In this document: piece after piece, positions 40,917-49,105 of the stretch
How the letters are laid out: each line of letters opens with the position of its first letter
Position numbering within the stretch: position 1 is the stretch's first letter
NCBI GenBank assembly: GCA_963795835.1
Contig: CAWCJC010000001.1
Location: forward strand, 806,001 to 870,000
Length of the DNA: 64,000 nt
Reading direction: 5' to 3'
Source of the DNA: JALYXI01 sp963795835
Lineage (GTDB): Bacteria > Acidobacteriota > Terriglobia > Bryobacterales > Bryobacteraceae
Position numbers and translations under genes: made by a program
Notes under the pieces: generated by a model
The model's input: the letters and a program-made list of their open reading frames with translations, nothing else
What the model was told of the DNA's origin: nothing
Database searches by the model: none

Positions 40917-42119
40917 CTAATGTGGGGACATGCCTTGGTTCAGAGCTGCGCCCAATTGGGATTCTTTTTCGCTTTTCAGTTTGGCAGCCTGAGCAAAAAG
41001 GCGGTCGCTTTCGGCCTTTTCCCCTCGTGCGCGGAGAATCTGCGCCAGGGTATTTACCGGGCCCGGGGTGTTGGGATCTAGTTTGATTGCTTCACGCAGT
41101 TCTTTTTCCGCTGCTTCGGGATCACCGTTCTGTTTGAGCACCGTGCCCAGCATGTAGTGGGCTTCGGCGTAATCGGGCTTTACGGCAAGCGATTGACGAA
41201 GCGCGGAGATTGCTGCGGTGAAATCGCCTAACTGCCAATCGGTTACACCCAGGGTATAGTTTGCTTCGGCGATGGTGGGTTCAAGGCGGATTGCCTCTTG
41301 AAACTCGTGCTGAGCGGCTTCGAGCTTGTCCTGCTGCTTGAGCGCGATACCGAGGTTGTAATGGGCGGAGGCGGAGGCGGGGTCTGCAGTAAGAGCGTCA
41401 CGGAACTCGCGTTCGGCTTGTGCGTAATCACCTTTCTTGATGTAGGCGTAACCCAGGTTTACGCGAACGCGGGAGTTCGATGGATCGCGGACGAGGATGG
41501 CGCGGAATTGGGCAATGGCTTCGTCGGGCCGCCGGGTTTCGACGAGCATGAAGGCGTAATCGTTGCGGGCGAGGTCGTCTTTGGGATTGAGGAGGAGGCC
41601 TTTGTGGTACGCCTCGGCGGCTTCGGCGAGAGCACCGGCGTGTTGGAGCGCATGGCCTAGCGCATTCCAGATTGGGGGGGACTTGGGATTGAGTTTTGTG
41701 GCGGCTGTGAGGTGTTCTACGGCTTCGGTGTAGTGGCTGGTATCTTGATAGGCGCTTCCGAGGCGGTATTGGTAATCGGGGTTGTCCGGAGCTTGGCGGA
41801 CGGCGGCTTGCAGGTGTTCGATGGCTCTGGTGGGGTCTTGTTGGAGCCAGTAGGCCGCGCCGAGATGATATTGGGCGTCGGGGAAATTGGGGTCGAGTTG
41901 GACGGCCCGCTCGAAGTGGGTGAGGGCTTCGGGGTTGAGCTGAAGGACTGCGTAGAGGAAGCCGATGCGGTCTTCGGTTTGAGCGGTTTGGGGAGTAGCC
42001 GCTGCCTGCGTGAGCGCTTGCTTTGCTTCGCTTTGCTTGCCTTGGCGGATCAGAGCTTCTATGTTGTCTAGGGATTGGGCCTGGAGGGTTAGGGCTAGAA
42101 GGAGAAGGGCTAGGCGCAA
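40917..42119 (-). CDS. Secreted TPR protein
   Basis: Protein of 400 residues with a signal peptide (LALLLLALTLQAQS) and about ten tetratricopeptide repeats of the canonical pattern (FPDAQYHLGAAYWLQQDPTR, PDYQYRLGSAYQDTSHYTEA, AHYNLGIALKQQDKLEAAQ). No catalytic domain. A scaffold for protein complexes in the periplasm is the usual role. It lies divergent from another TPR gene, with a copy of a dispersed repeat in the 112-base spacer. Confidence 0.85.
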   Translation of the reverse strand: MRLALLLLALTLQAQSLDNIEALIRQGKQSEAKQALTQAAATPQTAQTEDRIGFLYAVLQLNPEALTHFERAVQLDPNFPDAQYHLGAAYWLQQDPTRAIEHLQAAVRQAPDNPDYQYRLGSAYQDTSHYTEAVEHLTAATKLNPKSPPIWNALGHALQHAGALAEAAEAYHKGLLLNPKDDLARNDYAFMLVETRRPDEAIAQFRAILVRDPSNSRVRVNLGYAYIKKGDYAQAEREFRDALTADPASASAHYNLGIALKQQDKLEAAQHEFQEAIRLEPTIAEANYTLGVTDWQLGDFTAAISALRQSLAVKPDYAEAHYMLGTVLKQNGDPEAAEKELREAIKLDPNTPGPVNTLAQILRARGEKAESDRLFAQAAKLKSEKESQLGAALNQGMSPH

Positions 42120-42148
42120 CTTGGCTTTAGTATAGCTTTGGGATTTTA

Positions 42149-42180
42149 AGGCGTTCCCTAACGGTCACTGCTCCGAGTGG
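42149..42180 (+). repeat. Dispersed repeat, copy 2
   Basis: AGGCGTTCCCTAACGGTCAC followed by TGCTCCGAGTGG, in the intergenic spacer between two divergent TPR genes. It is the counterpart of the element at 33726-33755. Confidence 0.55.
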
Positions 42181-42231
42181 AGTTTGCGGATCTGGTGAGG
42201 ATTGCCGATCGCTAAAACTATACTTGTGGGC

Positions 42232-43068
42232 ATGTGGATTTTGTTGTTGCTGATGGCTGTGTCCACGGAGCATCAGTTGGGGCTGGATCGCTATGCGGCA
42301 AAGGACTATGCCGGCGCGATCGAAGCTTTTCGCAAGGCTTTGGCGGGGGAAGCGGCAGGGTCAAAAGAGTTTGGGGAGTCGCAGTTGTTGTTGGGGCAGA
42401 GTTTGTATTTGACCGGGAAGACCGACGAGGCAATTCTGGCGTTGGAGAAGGCTTCGGGGGCGGAAGCTTTGTATATGTTGGGGCAGAGCTATTTGAAGAA
42501 GCGGGATTTGAACGCTTGCGTCGGTGCGTTCGGGAGGATGTACGGGGCAGCTCCGGGGTCGGCTGGGGCTTACTTGGTGACGGCGCAAATCTTGCTTCGG
42601 CAGGAGTTGAATGACGACGCGGAGGTGCTGTTAGGCAAAGCTTTGGCGATGGATGCGCGATTGCCGCAAGTGCATTATTTGCTGGGGGAGTTGTATTTGT
42701 TTCGAGGAGAGTTTGAGCGCGGGGTGAAGGAGTTTTTAACGGAGATTTCGATCAGTCCGGCTTCGGCTCTGGCTTATTACAAGTTGGGGGATGGGTATTC
42801 GCGGTTGGGGGATTGGGAGCGGGCGATTCCGGCCTTGCAGAAATCGGTTTGGTTGAATGCATCGAATAGCGGGCCGTTCATTTTGTTGGGGAAAGGTTAT
42901 TTGCAGCGGAAGGAACTCGGAAATGCGGAGGGGATGTTGAAGCGGGCAATTGCGATGGACCCGGGAAATTCTTCGGCGCATTACCTGTTAGGGCAGACGC
43001 TGGTGCAGGAGGGGAAGGTGGAGGAGGGGCGGGCTATTTTGGTGGAAGGGCAGAGACTGAAGAAGTAG
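42232..43068 (+). CDS. Secreted TPR protein
   Basis: About 278 residues from ATG 42232 (MWILLLLMAVSTEHQLG gives a signal-like N-terminus); a TTG at 42202 would add ten residues and has a GAGG too close to it. At least six TPRs follow (DRYAAKDYAGAIEAFRKAL, LAYYKLGDGYSRLGDWERAI, SAHYLLGQTLVQEGKVEEG). The coding strand is very rich in G and T, with Leu mostly TTG, in contrast to the C/A-rich coding strands of the opposite-strand genes around it, so composition follows the DNA strand and not the gene. Confidence 0.83.
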   Translation: MWILLLLMAVSTEHQLGLDRYAAKDYAGAIEAFRKALAGEAAGSKEFGESQLLLGQSLYLTGKTDEAILALEKASGAEALYMLGQSYLKKRDLNACVGAFGRMYGAAPGSAGAYLVTAQILLRQELNDDAEVLLGKALAMDARLPQVHYLLGELYLFRGEFERGVKEFLTEISISPASALAYYKLGDGYSRLGDWERAIPALQKSVWLNASNSGPFILLGKGYLQRKELGNAEGMLKRAIAMDPGNSSAHYLLGQTLVQEGKVEEGRAILVEGQRLKK

Positions 43069-43073
43069 CTTGG

Positions 43074-43391
43074 TCAGTTCCGGGCAGGGTTCGTAATCAC
43101 AATATCGGATTGGTTCCGGGAAGCGTTGTGAACGGTTACCTTTTGCCAGTTTTTTGGGAGTTGTGGTTTGGCGGGGCCTCCGGGATTGATTCCAAGCATG
43201 CCGCGGATGGCGGGGATTAACACCATGGCGCTACTCCACATTTGGTGGGAACTGCTTCTGCCGAAAGGCTCGTAGTATTCGCCGGAGAGGAGTTCGGTGA
43301 CGGCACCGAGATCTTGTCTATAGGTGAGATTCACGTTGGCCATCAGATGTTCAAAAGCCTGGCCGGAGTGGCCCGTGCGGTATTCGGCCAT
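43074..43391 (-). pseudogene. C-terminal part of the glycosidase, shifted frame
   Basis: Continues the six-hairpin glycosidase. The frame reads upstream of its ATG as KPPIYDPISYHQGSVWPLYT, then GWLAMAEYRTGHSGQAFEHL and EPFGRSSSHQMWSSAMVLIP, the conserved end of such barrels with the SYHxGxVWPL motif. The junction is at about 43468-43475. Skipping a single base joins it to the larger frame. It ends in a short beta tail (VTVHNASRNQSDIVITN). Confidence 0.8.
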
Positions 43392-45093
43392 GGCGAGCCA
43401 ACCGGTGTAGAGCGGCCAGACGGAGCCCTGGTGATAGCTGATGGGATCGTAGATTGGCGGCTTCGCGACTCACGTCTCTTGCTCCCCACGCCGTTGTGAA
43501 TTCCGGGCTGGCCCATCTTTTGAACATGGCTTCGGAGTTGGGGAGTTCGATGAGACCGGTCCACCAGCCTATGGCGGGGAAAATGGTCGCGGTTTCATCG
43601 AAGGTGCGGTCGGCATTGCGGCTGAAGTTATAGAACTTGGTTTTCGGGTTGTAGTAGACCGAAGCATCGAGTTTCGGGTGTTGGACGGGGTCGTGCATCA
43701 GGTCCGCCAGTTTGCCAATCGCGACGGAGGATTGGGCATCGAGCGCAGCCAGGTACATCTCCTGATGGGGCATGGTGGGCGGCCAGCTTTCCACCCATCC
43801 TGTGCCTTCGGTGTTTTCGTAAAAGCCGTCGCCATCGGAATCGTGGGCGCGAGTGAAGGCGTAGGCTCGCTTGACCTGGTCCCAGTGTTGGCGAAGAAAC
43901 GCCTGGTCACCGGAGGCTTGGACGTAGTCCAGCATGACGAGGATCAGAAGGGGAGTGGCGTCGGCGGCAGCGTAGAAGTAAGGGGTGGCGGCCCAATCCA
44001 CCTGGTCCGCGGTTTGAGAAAACTCGTGCATGATCTTGCCATCGGCGCGCTGGCGTTTGAGCAGGAATTCGAGCGCGCGGCGAGAGAGGGCGAAATCGCC
44101 ATAGCTATTGACGGCATAGAGGGTGAAGAGCGTGTCGCGGCCGAAGAACCAGGCGAAGCCAGGGCGGGCGGAGTCGGCGGAGGAGTAGTAGCCGGCGACA
44201 AGGCCGGTTTCGTCGTGGAATGCCACTTGGGATTGGTCGATCGAGAGCTCGGCCCAGCGGAGGGCACGGTCGAATTGGGGGTCGGGGGTGGTGACGGTGA
44301 GGCGAGTGTCGAAGAAGTGGGCGTAGTAATCGGCGGTGCGTTGGTAATCGAGAGGCCAGGTTTGGGCGCGTTGCGGAAGTTGCTTGGGGTCCATCGAGAT
44401 GAGAAGGGGAAAGAATTGGCGGGATTGGGTCTTGGGGTCGAAGGTGAGTTTGAACTCGAGGGGGTAAGTGCGGGGGCGTTCCTGGTACGGCGCCATAATG
44501 CCGGGGGTGCTGCCGGGAATACCGATCGCGGCTGTGAACTTTTCGTTATCGGTGTGAAGGATGTAATAGCCGCTTTGCCCCGTAGAAAACCATTCGGCGC
44601 TGGGGCGGCCGAAGTTCGGCGCGGGCCACATGGGGAGCATATCGGGAGTGAAGCGGATGGTGAGCGCGAGAGGCCGGATGGCGGAAATTTCGAAGAAGAC
44701 GGCGGGTCCGGCGGTTGCGGCGGCGCCGCGGCCCGAGAACATGTGCTGACGGATGGTGAAGGCCGCGTGCGAATAAGTGATGGTGGTGCGTTCGGGGTTG
44801 ACTTCGATGGTGGAGGCGTAGTCCGCGACTTCGATGGGGATGGGATAATTCGCGAGCTCGGCTTCGATGCGGAAGTGGCTGGCGATCTTATTCGGGAAGC
44901 TCCAGATTTCGAAGCTTCCGTCCTGCTGGCCGAAGATGGCGCCGTGTTCGCCGGCGACCGTAAACGGCTGGTGCGCCTGCGCGCGTTCCGTAAGAGCGAT
45001 GTTGCTGATGGGGAGCGGGAAGGCGGGGGCAGGCTGCCATTGGGCGTTCGCGGTTGCGGCGATCAGCGCTACCAAATAGAGTTTAGGGCCCAA
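43351..45093 (-). CDS. Six-hairpin glycoside hydrolase (MGH1/GH63-like), main frame
   Basis: The frame gives 580 residues, the last ~35 out of frame. TTG start at 45093 is secured by AAGGAGGAG upstream, inside the 3' end of the GH32 gene. Signal peptide (LYLVALIAATANAQ), N-terminal beta domain, and an (alpha/alpha)6 barrel with SARPGFAWFFGRDTLFTLYA, RQRADGKIMHEFSQTADQVD, THDSDGDGFYEN-like and GTGWVESWPP motifs, as in amylo-alpha-1,6-glucosidase and GH63/MGH1-like enzymes. It is a periplasmic or secreted glucosidase or related enzyme; exact specificity is uncertain. It overlaps the GH32 gene by 25 bases. Confidence 0.82.
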   Translation of the reverse strand: MGPKLYLVALIAATANAQWQPAPAFPLPISNIALTERAQAHQPFTVAGEHGAIFGQQDGSFEIWSFPNKIASHFRIEAELANYPIPIEVADYASTIEVNPERTTITYSHAAFTIRQHMFSGRGAAATAGPAVFFEISAIRPLALTIRFTPDMLPMWPAPNFGRPSAEWFSTGQSGYYILHTDNEKFTAAIGIPGSTPGIMAPYQERPRTYPLEFKLTFDPKTQSRQFFPLLISMDPKQLPQRAQTWPLDYQRTADYYAHFFDTRLTVTTPDPQFDRALRWAELSIDQSQVAFHDETGLVAGYYSSADSARPGFAWFFGRDTLFTLYAVNSYGDFALSRRALEFLLKRQRADGKIMHEFSQTADQVDWAATPYFYAAADATPLLILVMLDYVQASGDQAFLRQHWDQVKRAYAFTRAHDSDGDGFYENTEGTGWVESWPPTMPHQEMYLAALDAQSSVAIGKLADLMHDPVQHPKLDASVYYNPKTKFYNFSRNADRTFDETATIFPAIGWWTGLIELPNSEAMFKRWASPEFTTAWGARDVSREAANLRSHQLSPGLRLAALHRLARHGRIPHGPLRPGF

Positions 45094-46547
45094 ATGTCTC
45101 CTCCTTGAAAGTGAGCGGTTCCGGAGCGGTCGGAGTAGAAATCGAGGCGTTCCGGCGGCTTGTTGGGAAAGATCAGATTCGTGATCGAGACGCGGCCTTC
45201 GCCGGCGAAGACTTCGATGGAGTTACGGTCAACGAGAATATCGAAGAGGAGTTTTTGGCCGGGGTCGGCGAGAGGCGCGGCGGTTCGCGCGGGGAAGTCT
45301 TTGCTGAATTCATGCAGGCCGGAGTTGGTGCGATCCACGTAGACTTCACGCTTTTTGGCGTCGTAGCCGATGAGGGTATAGGAGCCATCGGCGGAGTACA
45401 TCTTCCAGCCGGCTTGGCTGGCTTGGCCGATTTCGAACGAGGCCATCATTTCAAAGCTGCGGCCGGGCAGCGGAGCGCTGTTCGTCTTGACCACCGTGTG
45501 CGTGCCGCGTAGTTTGGGGAGCAGCTTGAGGGGGAACTGGCGGAGGCGGATGCCTTGGGGCGTGGTGACGAGCGAGAGTTCGCGGGGCACGGTCATTTGG
45601 CCGCGCCATGGGGAGGTGGGGACTTGGTTGGCGTACTGCCAGTTGTTCATCCAGCCGATCATGACGGGCCGCTCGGTGGCGGGCAGGTTGTTGAAAGTCA
45701 GGGCGCAGTAGCAGTCTTTGCCGTAATCGCTCCAAAGGGCGGTGGCGGGCTGGTTGTCGTTCGTGAAGGTAGTTCCATCGAAGCGGCCGATGAAGTATTG
45801 CTCGCCGGAGCCACCCTGCAGTCCGCCCGGATTCAGACCGACTTTGAGGACCCAGCGGGTTTCGTTGCTCTTGCCCTCAACGGGGAGGCGGAAGAGATTC
45901 GGGCACTCCCACTGGCCGGAGACCGCACCGGCCGGGCCGAAGTCGCTGAGCTGTTTCCACTGCTTGAGGTCGGGCGAGCCATAGAAGCGGATCTTGTGAT
46001 CGTCGGGGAGAGAGACGGCCATGATCCAGCGTTTCGAGTCGTCGGACCAGAAGACGTCCGGATCGCGGAAGTCCGACATGTTGAGATTCAGGACGGGGTT
46101 GGATTTGTATTTTGTCCAGGTACGGCCGCGGTCGTTGCTATAGGCGAGATTTTGAGTTTGGAGGGCGGGCTTCGAAGCGGTTTTCGGGGTGTGGCCGGTA
46201 TAGATGGCGACCATGCAGGGTTTAGAGTTCGTGCAGAAGCCGCTCGTGTTCTGGTGGTCGATCACGGTGCTGCCGGTGAAAATCATGATGCCGTTCTCTT
46301 CGGGAAGCGCAACGGGGAGTTCGGTCCAGTGGACAAGGTCACGGCTGACGGCGTGGCCCCAACTCATGTGGCCCCATTGTTGACCGAACGGGTTGTACTG
46401 GTAGAAGAGATGGTATTCGCCTTCGAAATAGACCAGGCCATTGGGGTCGTTGGTCCAATTTTGTTTGGGGGAGAAGTGATATTGCGGGCGGAAAGGCTGG
46501 TCGTAGGCGCTGGCGAAAAGGAAGAGGAAGAGTGACAACAGGGTCAT
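45069..46547 (-). CDS. Secreted GH32 fructosidase (levanase/invertase)
   Basis: About 492 residues from ATG 46547; the longer open frame upstream is not protein-like. Signal peptide (LLSLFLFLFASAYDQP). All three GH32 catalytic blocks are present: the nucleophile Asp in NWTNDPNGLVYF, FRDPDVFW as the stabilising RDP, and QWECPNLFRL with the acid/base Glu in EC. The C-terminal beta-sandwich is present (SIEVFAGEGRVSITNLIFP). It would release fructose from sucrose, levan or inulin outside the cytoplasm. Operon with the downstream glycosidase. Confidence 0.93.
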   Translation of the reverse strand: MTLLSLFLFLFASAYDQPFRPQYHFSPKQNWTNDPNGLVYFEGEYHLFYQYNPFGQQWGHMSWGHAVSRDLVHWTELPVALPEENGIMIFTGSTVIDHQNTSGFCTNSKPCMVAIYTGHTPKTASKPALQTQNLAYSNDRGRTWTKYKSNPVLNLNMSDFRDPDVFWSDDSKRWIMAVSLPDDHKIRFYGSPDLKQWKQLSDFGPAGAVSGQWECPNLFRLPVEGKSNETRWVLKVGLNPGGLQGGSGEQYFIGRFDGTTFTNDNQPATALWSDYGKDCYCALTFNNLPATERPVMIGWMNNWQYANQVPTSPWRGQMTVPRELSLVTTPQGIRLRQFPLKLLPKLRGTHTVVKTNSAPLPGRSFEMMASFEIGQASQAGWKMYSADGSYTLIGYDAKKREVYVDRTNSGLHEFSKDFPARTAAPLADPGQKLLFDILVDRNSIEVFAGEGRVSITNLIFPNKPPERLDFYSDRSGTAHFQGGDIWALNSIW

Positions 46548-46608
46548 CGATGGGTTAATGGTAGCGGAAAAGGGTTGGGGCAACCGGACCACAAACAACG
46601 ATTCTGCG

Positions 46609-48420
46609 CTAGAGGGTAAGAGCCAGATAGGCACCGTGGACTGGGCTGGAGGTTGCCGGTGTGAGTGCCGCCTGCGCGGAGGCGCAGAAGACGATGTATT
46701 GTTTTCCGTTGATCTGGTAGATGGCGGGAATGCCTTCCAGCGCCATGTCCACTTCTTTTTCAAAGAGTAGTTTGCCGGTGTCCAGATCGAATGCTCTGAT
46801 TTTCTTGTCTCTGGTGCCGGTGAAGATGAGGCCACTGGCCGTGATTACCGGGCCTACTTTGGGGTATTGCGTTCCGGTGCCTTCGTGACCCGGGACGTCA
46901 CCTAAGGGCTGACTCCACTTGATGGTGCCTTCGTTCAGGTCGTAAGCGGTAAGCGAGGTCCAAGGCGGTTTTATGGCAGCCAAGCCATCGCTGGCGATCA
47001 TGAAACCGAAGCCGGTGAGATTGTTTTCGTCCAGTTTCAGAAGGCACGGAAGGTCTTTCGAGACGACCACCAGTTTTCCGGTGGCGGCTTCCGCGGCTGC
47101 CCCACCCCAGTTCGCGCCTCCGTTATTACCGGGCATTTGAATCGCGCCGCGGTGGCTTGGGGGAGTAAAGAGGCCTTCGTTTCTTGCGGTGAGAATCTGG
47201 TCGCGGAACTTGGCGCGGTCTTCCTGGCTTAGATAGGGACTGAGGTCATCAACAGTGAACTTTTGGCGGGCGAAGGGCGGGGGCTTGGTCGGGAACGGTT
47301 GCGTCGGCCACGTGGATTCGCCGGGCATATCGCTCTTAGGAACGGGCCTTTCTTCAATAGGCCAGAGTGGTTTCCCTGTGACGCGGTCGAAAACCCAGAG
47401 GAAGCCTTGTTTGCCCATTTGCGCGACGATATCGACCGGCTTCCCTTCATGCTGGACCGTGAGGAGTTTCGGGGCGGTGGCATTGTCGTAATCCCAAATA
47501 TCGTGGTGCACCATTTGAAAATGCCAGAGGCGCTTGCCGGTGCGCGCATCAAGGGCGAGGAGCGAATCGGCGAAGAGATTCTGGCCGAGGCGGTCAATGC
47601 CGACGAAATTGTATTTGGCGCTAGCAGTTGGGGCGTAAAGAATGCCGCGTTTTTCATCGAGCGACATTTCTCCCCAGACGTTGGCGCCCCCGATGGTCTT
47701 CCAGGCATCCTTGGGCCAGGTTTCATAGCCGAACTCGCCGGGGCGCGGAACGGTGTGGAAGGTCCAGACGAGCGCGCCGGTTCGGACGTTAAAGGCGCGG
47801 AGGTCACCTGGGGCGGAGCCGTAGCCTTGGTTGGTGGCGGAGCCCAAGATGAGAAGGTCTTCAAAGACGCGTCCGGGCGTGATGGATTGAACGAGCGTGA
47901 TTTTGGCGGGATCGCGGTCCAGGTTTTCTTTCAGATTGACGTCGCCGTTGTGCCCGAAGGTGAGGATCGGCTTGCCGGTTCGAGCGTCCAGCGCGTGAAG
48001 GACGTGGTTGCTGGCGAAGAGCAGGCGACGATCGGAGCGGTCCTTCGACTCCCAGTAATTGATTCCGCGGTTGGTAATGATTTTCGTTTCCGGCGGAGCG
48101 GGGTGGCTCCAGAGTTCTTTCCCGGTTGCGGCGTTGAGCGCGACGATGGAGTTGTTTTTGGCAAGGACGAAGAGCGTGCCATCGACTTCGACGGGGTTGA
48201 AGAAGTACTTATTGGTGTCGCCGGTGGGGTAGGTCCAGGCGATTTTCAGATTCTTGACGTTCGCGCGATCGATTTGGGTAAGGCTGGAATATTGCGCGGA
48301 ATCGGAAGCGCCGCCATAATCGCGCCAAGAGGAGTGGTCCTGAGCGAGAGCCGCCGCGCAGGAAAGGCAAAAAATAAAGGATCGGGACAAGCGGTTTGCT
48401 TTCGGAATGACGAAGCTCAT
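46609..48420 (-). CDS. PQQ-type quinoprotein dehydrogenase
   Basis: About 603 residues from ATG 48420. Signal peptide (SFIFCLSCAAALAQD), then the eight-bladed quinoprotein propeller with W-motif repeats (SIVALNAATGKELWSHPAPP, LLALDARTGKRLWHFQMVHH, KIRAFDLDTGKLLFEKEVD), and DIWDYDNATAPKL and TPPSHRGAIQMPGNNGGANW, as in membrane-type glucose/quinate dehydrogenases but without membrane helices. Probable periplasmic sugar or alcohol oxidation. It is divergent from the gluconate-dehydrogenase-like small subunit, 66 bases apart, so the two may share regulation. Confidence 0.88.
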   Translation of the reverse strand: MSFVIPKANRLSRSFIFCLSCAAALAQDHSSWRDYGGASDSAQYSSLTQIDRANVKNLKIAWTYPTGDTNKYFFNPVEVDGTLFVLAKNNSIVALNAATGKELWSHPAPPETKIITNRGINYWESKDRSDRRLLFASNHVLHALDARTGKPILTFGHNGDVNLKENLDRDPAKITLVQSITPGRVFEDLLILGSATNQGYGSAPGDLRAFNVRTGALVWTFHTVPRPGEFGYETWPKDAWKTIGGANVWGEMSLDEKRGILYAPTASAKYNFVGIDRLGQNLFADSLLALDARTGKRLWHFQMVHHDIWDYDNATAPKLLTVQHEGKPVDIVAQMGKQGFLWVFDRVTGKPLWPIEERPVPKSDMPGESTWPTQPFPTKPPPFARQKFTVDDLSPYLSQEDRAKFRDQILTARNEGLFTPPSHRGAIQMPGNNGGANWGGAAAEAATGKLVVVSKDLPCLLKLDENNLTGFGFMIASDGLAAIKPPWTSLTAYDLNEGTIKWSQPLGDVPGHEGTGTQYPKVGPVITASGLIFTGTRDKKIRAFDLDTGKLLFEKEVDMALEGIPAIYQINGKQYIVFCASAQAALTPATSSPVHGAYLALTL

Positions 48421-48486
48421 TATGCCATTGACGGACCTCGGTTGATTGTGAACGAGGCGTTCCGGCGTTGCTATGATGCCTAGGAG

Positions 48487-49095
48487 ATGAAACGACGCGG
48501 TTTCGTACAAGCCCTGATTAGTGTTCCGGCCGCGGGCACCCTGGTGGCGCAACAGACCACACCGGCCCAGCCCGCTCCGGGGATTCCGCAAAACCCTTCA
48601 CAGCCGATCCAGCCGCCGGGCAGCGCGGCCATGGAGTTGCCGAAGCTGACCGCAACCATTCCGGATGCGGCGGCTTCGATGATGCCGCGGTACTTCAGTC
48701 CTTCTGAATTCGCAACTCTCCAAAAGTTGAGCGAAGTCATTATGCCGGGAGCGGCCGAAGCGAAAGCCGCGGAGTTTCTCGATTTCCTAATTGGCGAATC
48801 GCCCTTCGACCGGCAGCAGGTTTATCGAACCGGTCTGGCCCAGTTGAACGCGCTAGCGCAGAAGAGTTTCAACGAAACGTTTGCAAGTTTAAACGCCAGC
48901 CAGGCGGATGGCGTGCTCGCCGCGCTTCGCGAGCCGTGGGTTTCCGATACGCCGGTGAATCCGCTAGAGCGCTTTTTGCGCGTGGCGAAGCAGGATATTC
49001 GAACCGCCACGGTGAACTCGCGGGAGTACGCCGCGTCCTCGCGTGCCGGGGGCCGGCGCGGCGGCGGCGGCTTGTATTGGTACCCACTCGATTAG
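48487..49095 (+). CDS. Gluconate 2-dehydrogenase subunit 3-like protein
   Basis: Protein of 202 residues with a Tat-like signal (MKRRGFVQALISVPAAG), a Pro/Gln-rich linker, then the gluconate_2-dh3 domain (RYFSPSEFATLQKLSEVIMP, AAEFLDFLIGES, LQKSFNETFASLNASQ-like helices). In gluconate and glucoside-3-dehydrogenases this small subunit carries the export signal for the flavin subunit. It precedes the GMC oxidoreductase by ten bases, and that protein has no signal of its own, so co-export of a folded complex is inferred. Confidence 0.87.
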   Translation: MKRRGFVQALISVPAAGTLVAQQTTPAQPAPGIPQNPSQPIQPPGSAAMELPKLTATIPDAAASMMPRYFSPSEFATLQKLSEVIMPGAAEAKAAEFLDFLIGESPFDRQQVYRTGLAQLNALAQKSFNETFASLNASQADGVLAALREPWVSDTPVNPLERFLRVAKQDIRTATVNSREYAASSRAGGRRGGGGLYWYPLD

Positions 49096-49105
49096 GTAGA
49101 ACGAT

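Noticed and set aside
43678..45108. 476-codon open frame on the plus strand opposite the glycosidase
   Set aside because: The minus strand encodes a clear six-hairpin glycosidase here. The plus frame has no recognisable motif and arises from the strand-wide G/T richness.
45555..46535. 326-codon plus-strand frame opposite GH32
   Set aside because: GH32 catalytic motifs on the minus strand are complete.
48442..48477. TTGATT and TATGAT before the gluconate-dehydrogenase small subunit, considered as a promoter
   Set aside because: Spacing of 24 bases is too long and no better -35 is present.
47263..48483. 406-codon plus-strand frame opposite the PQQ dehydrogenase
   Set aside because: The opposite strand encodes a complete quinoprotein propeller with signal peptide; this frame is a compositional shadow.
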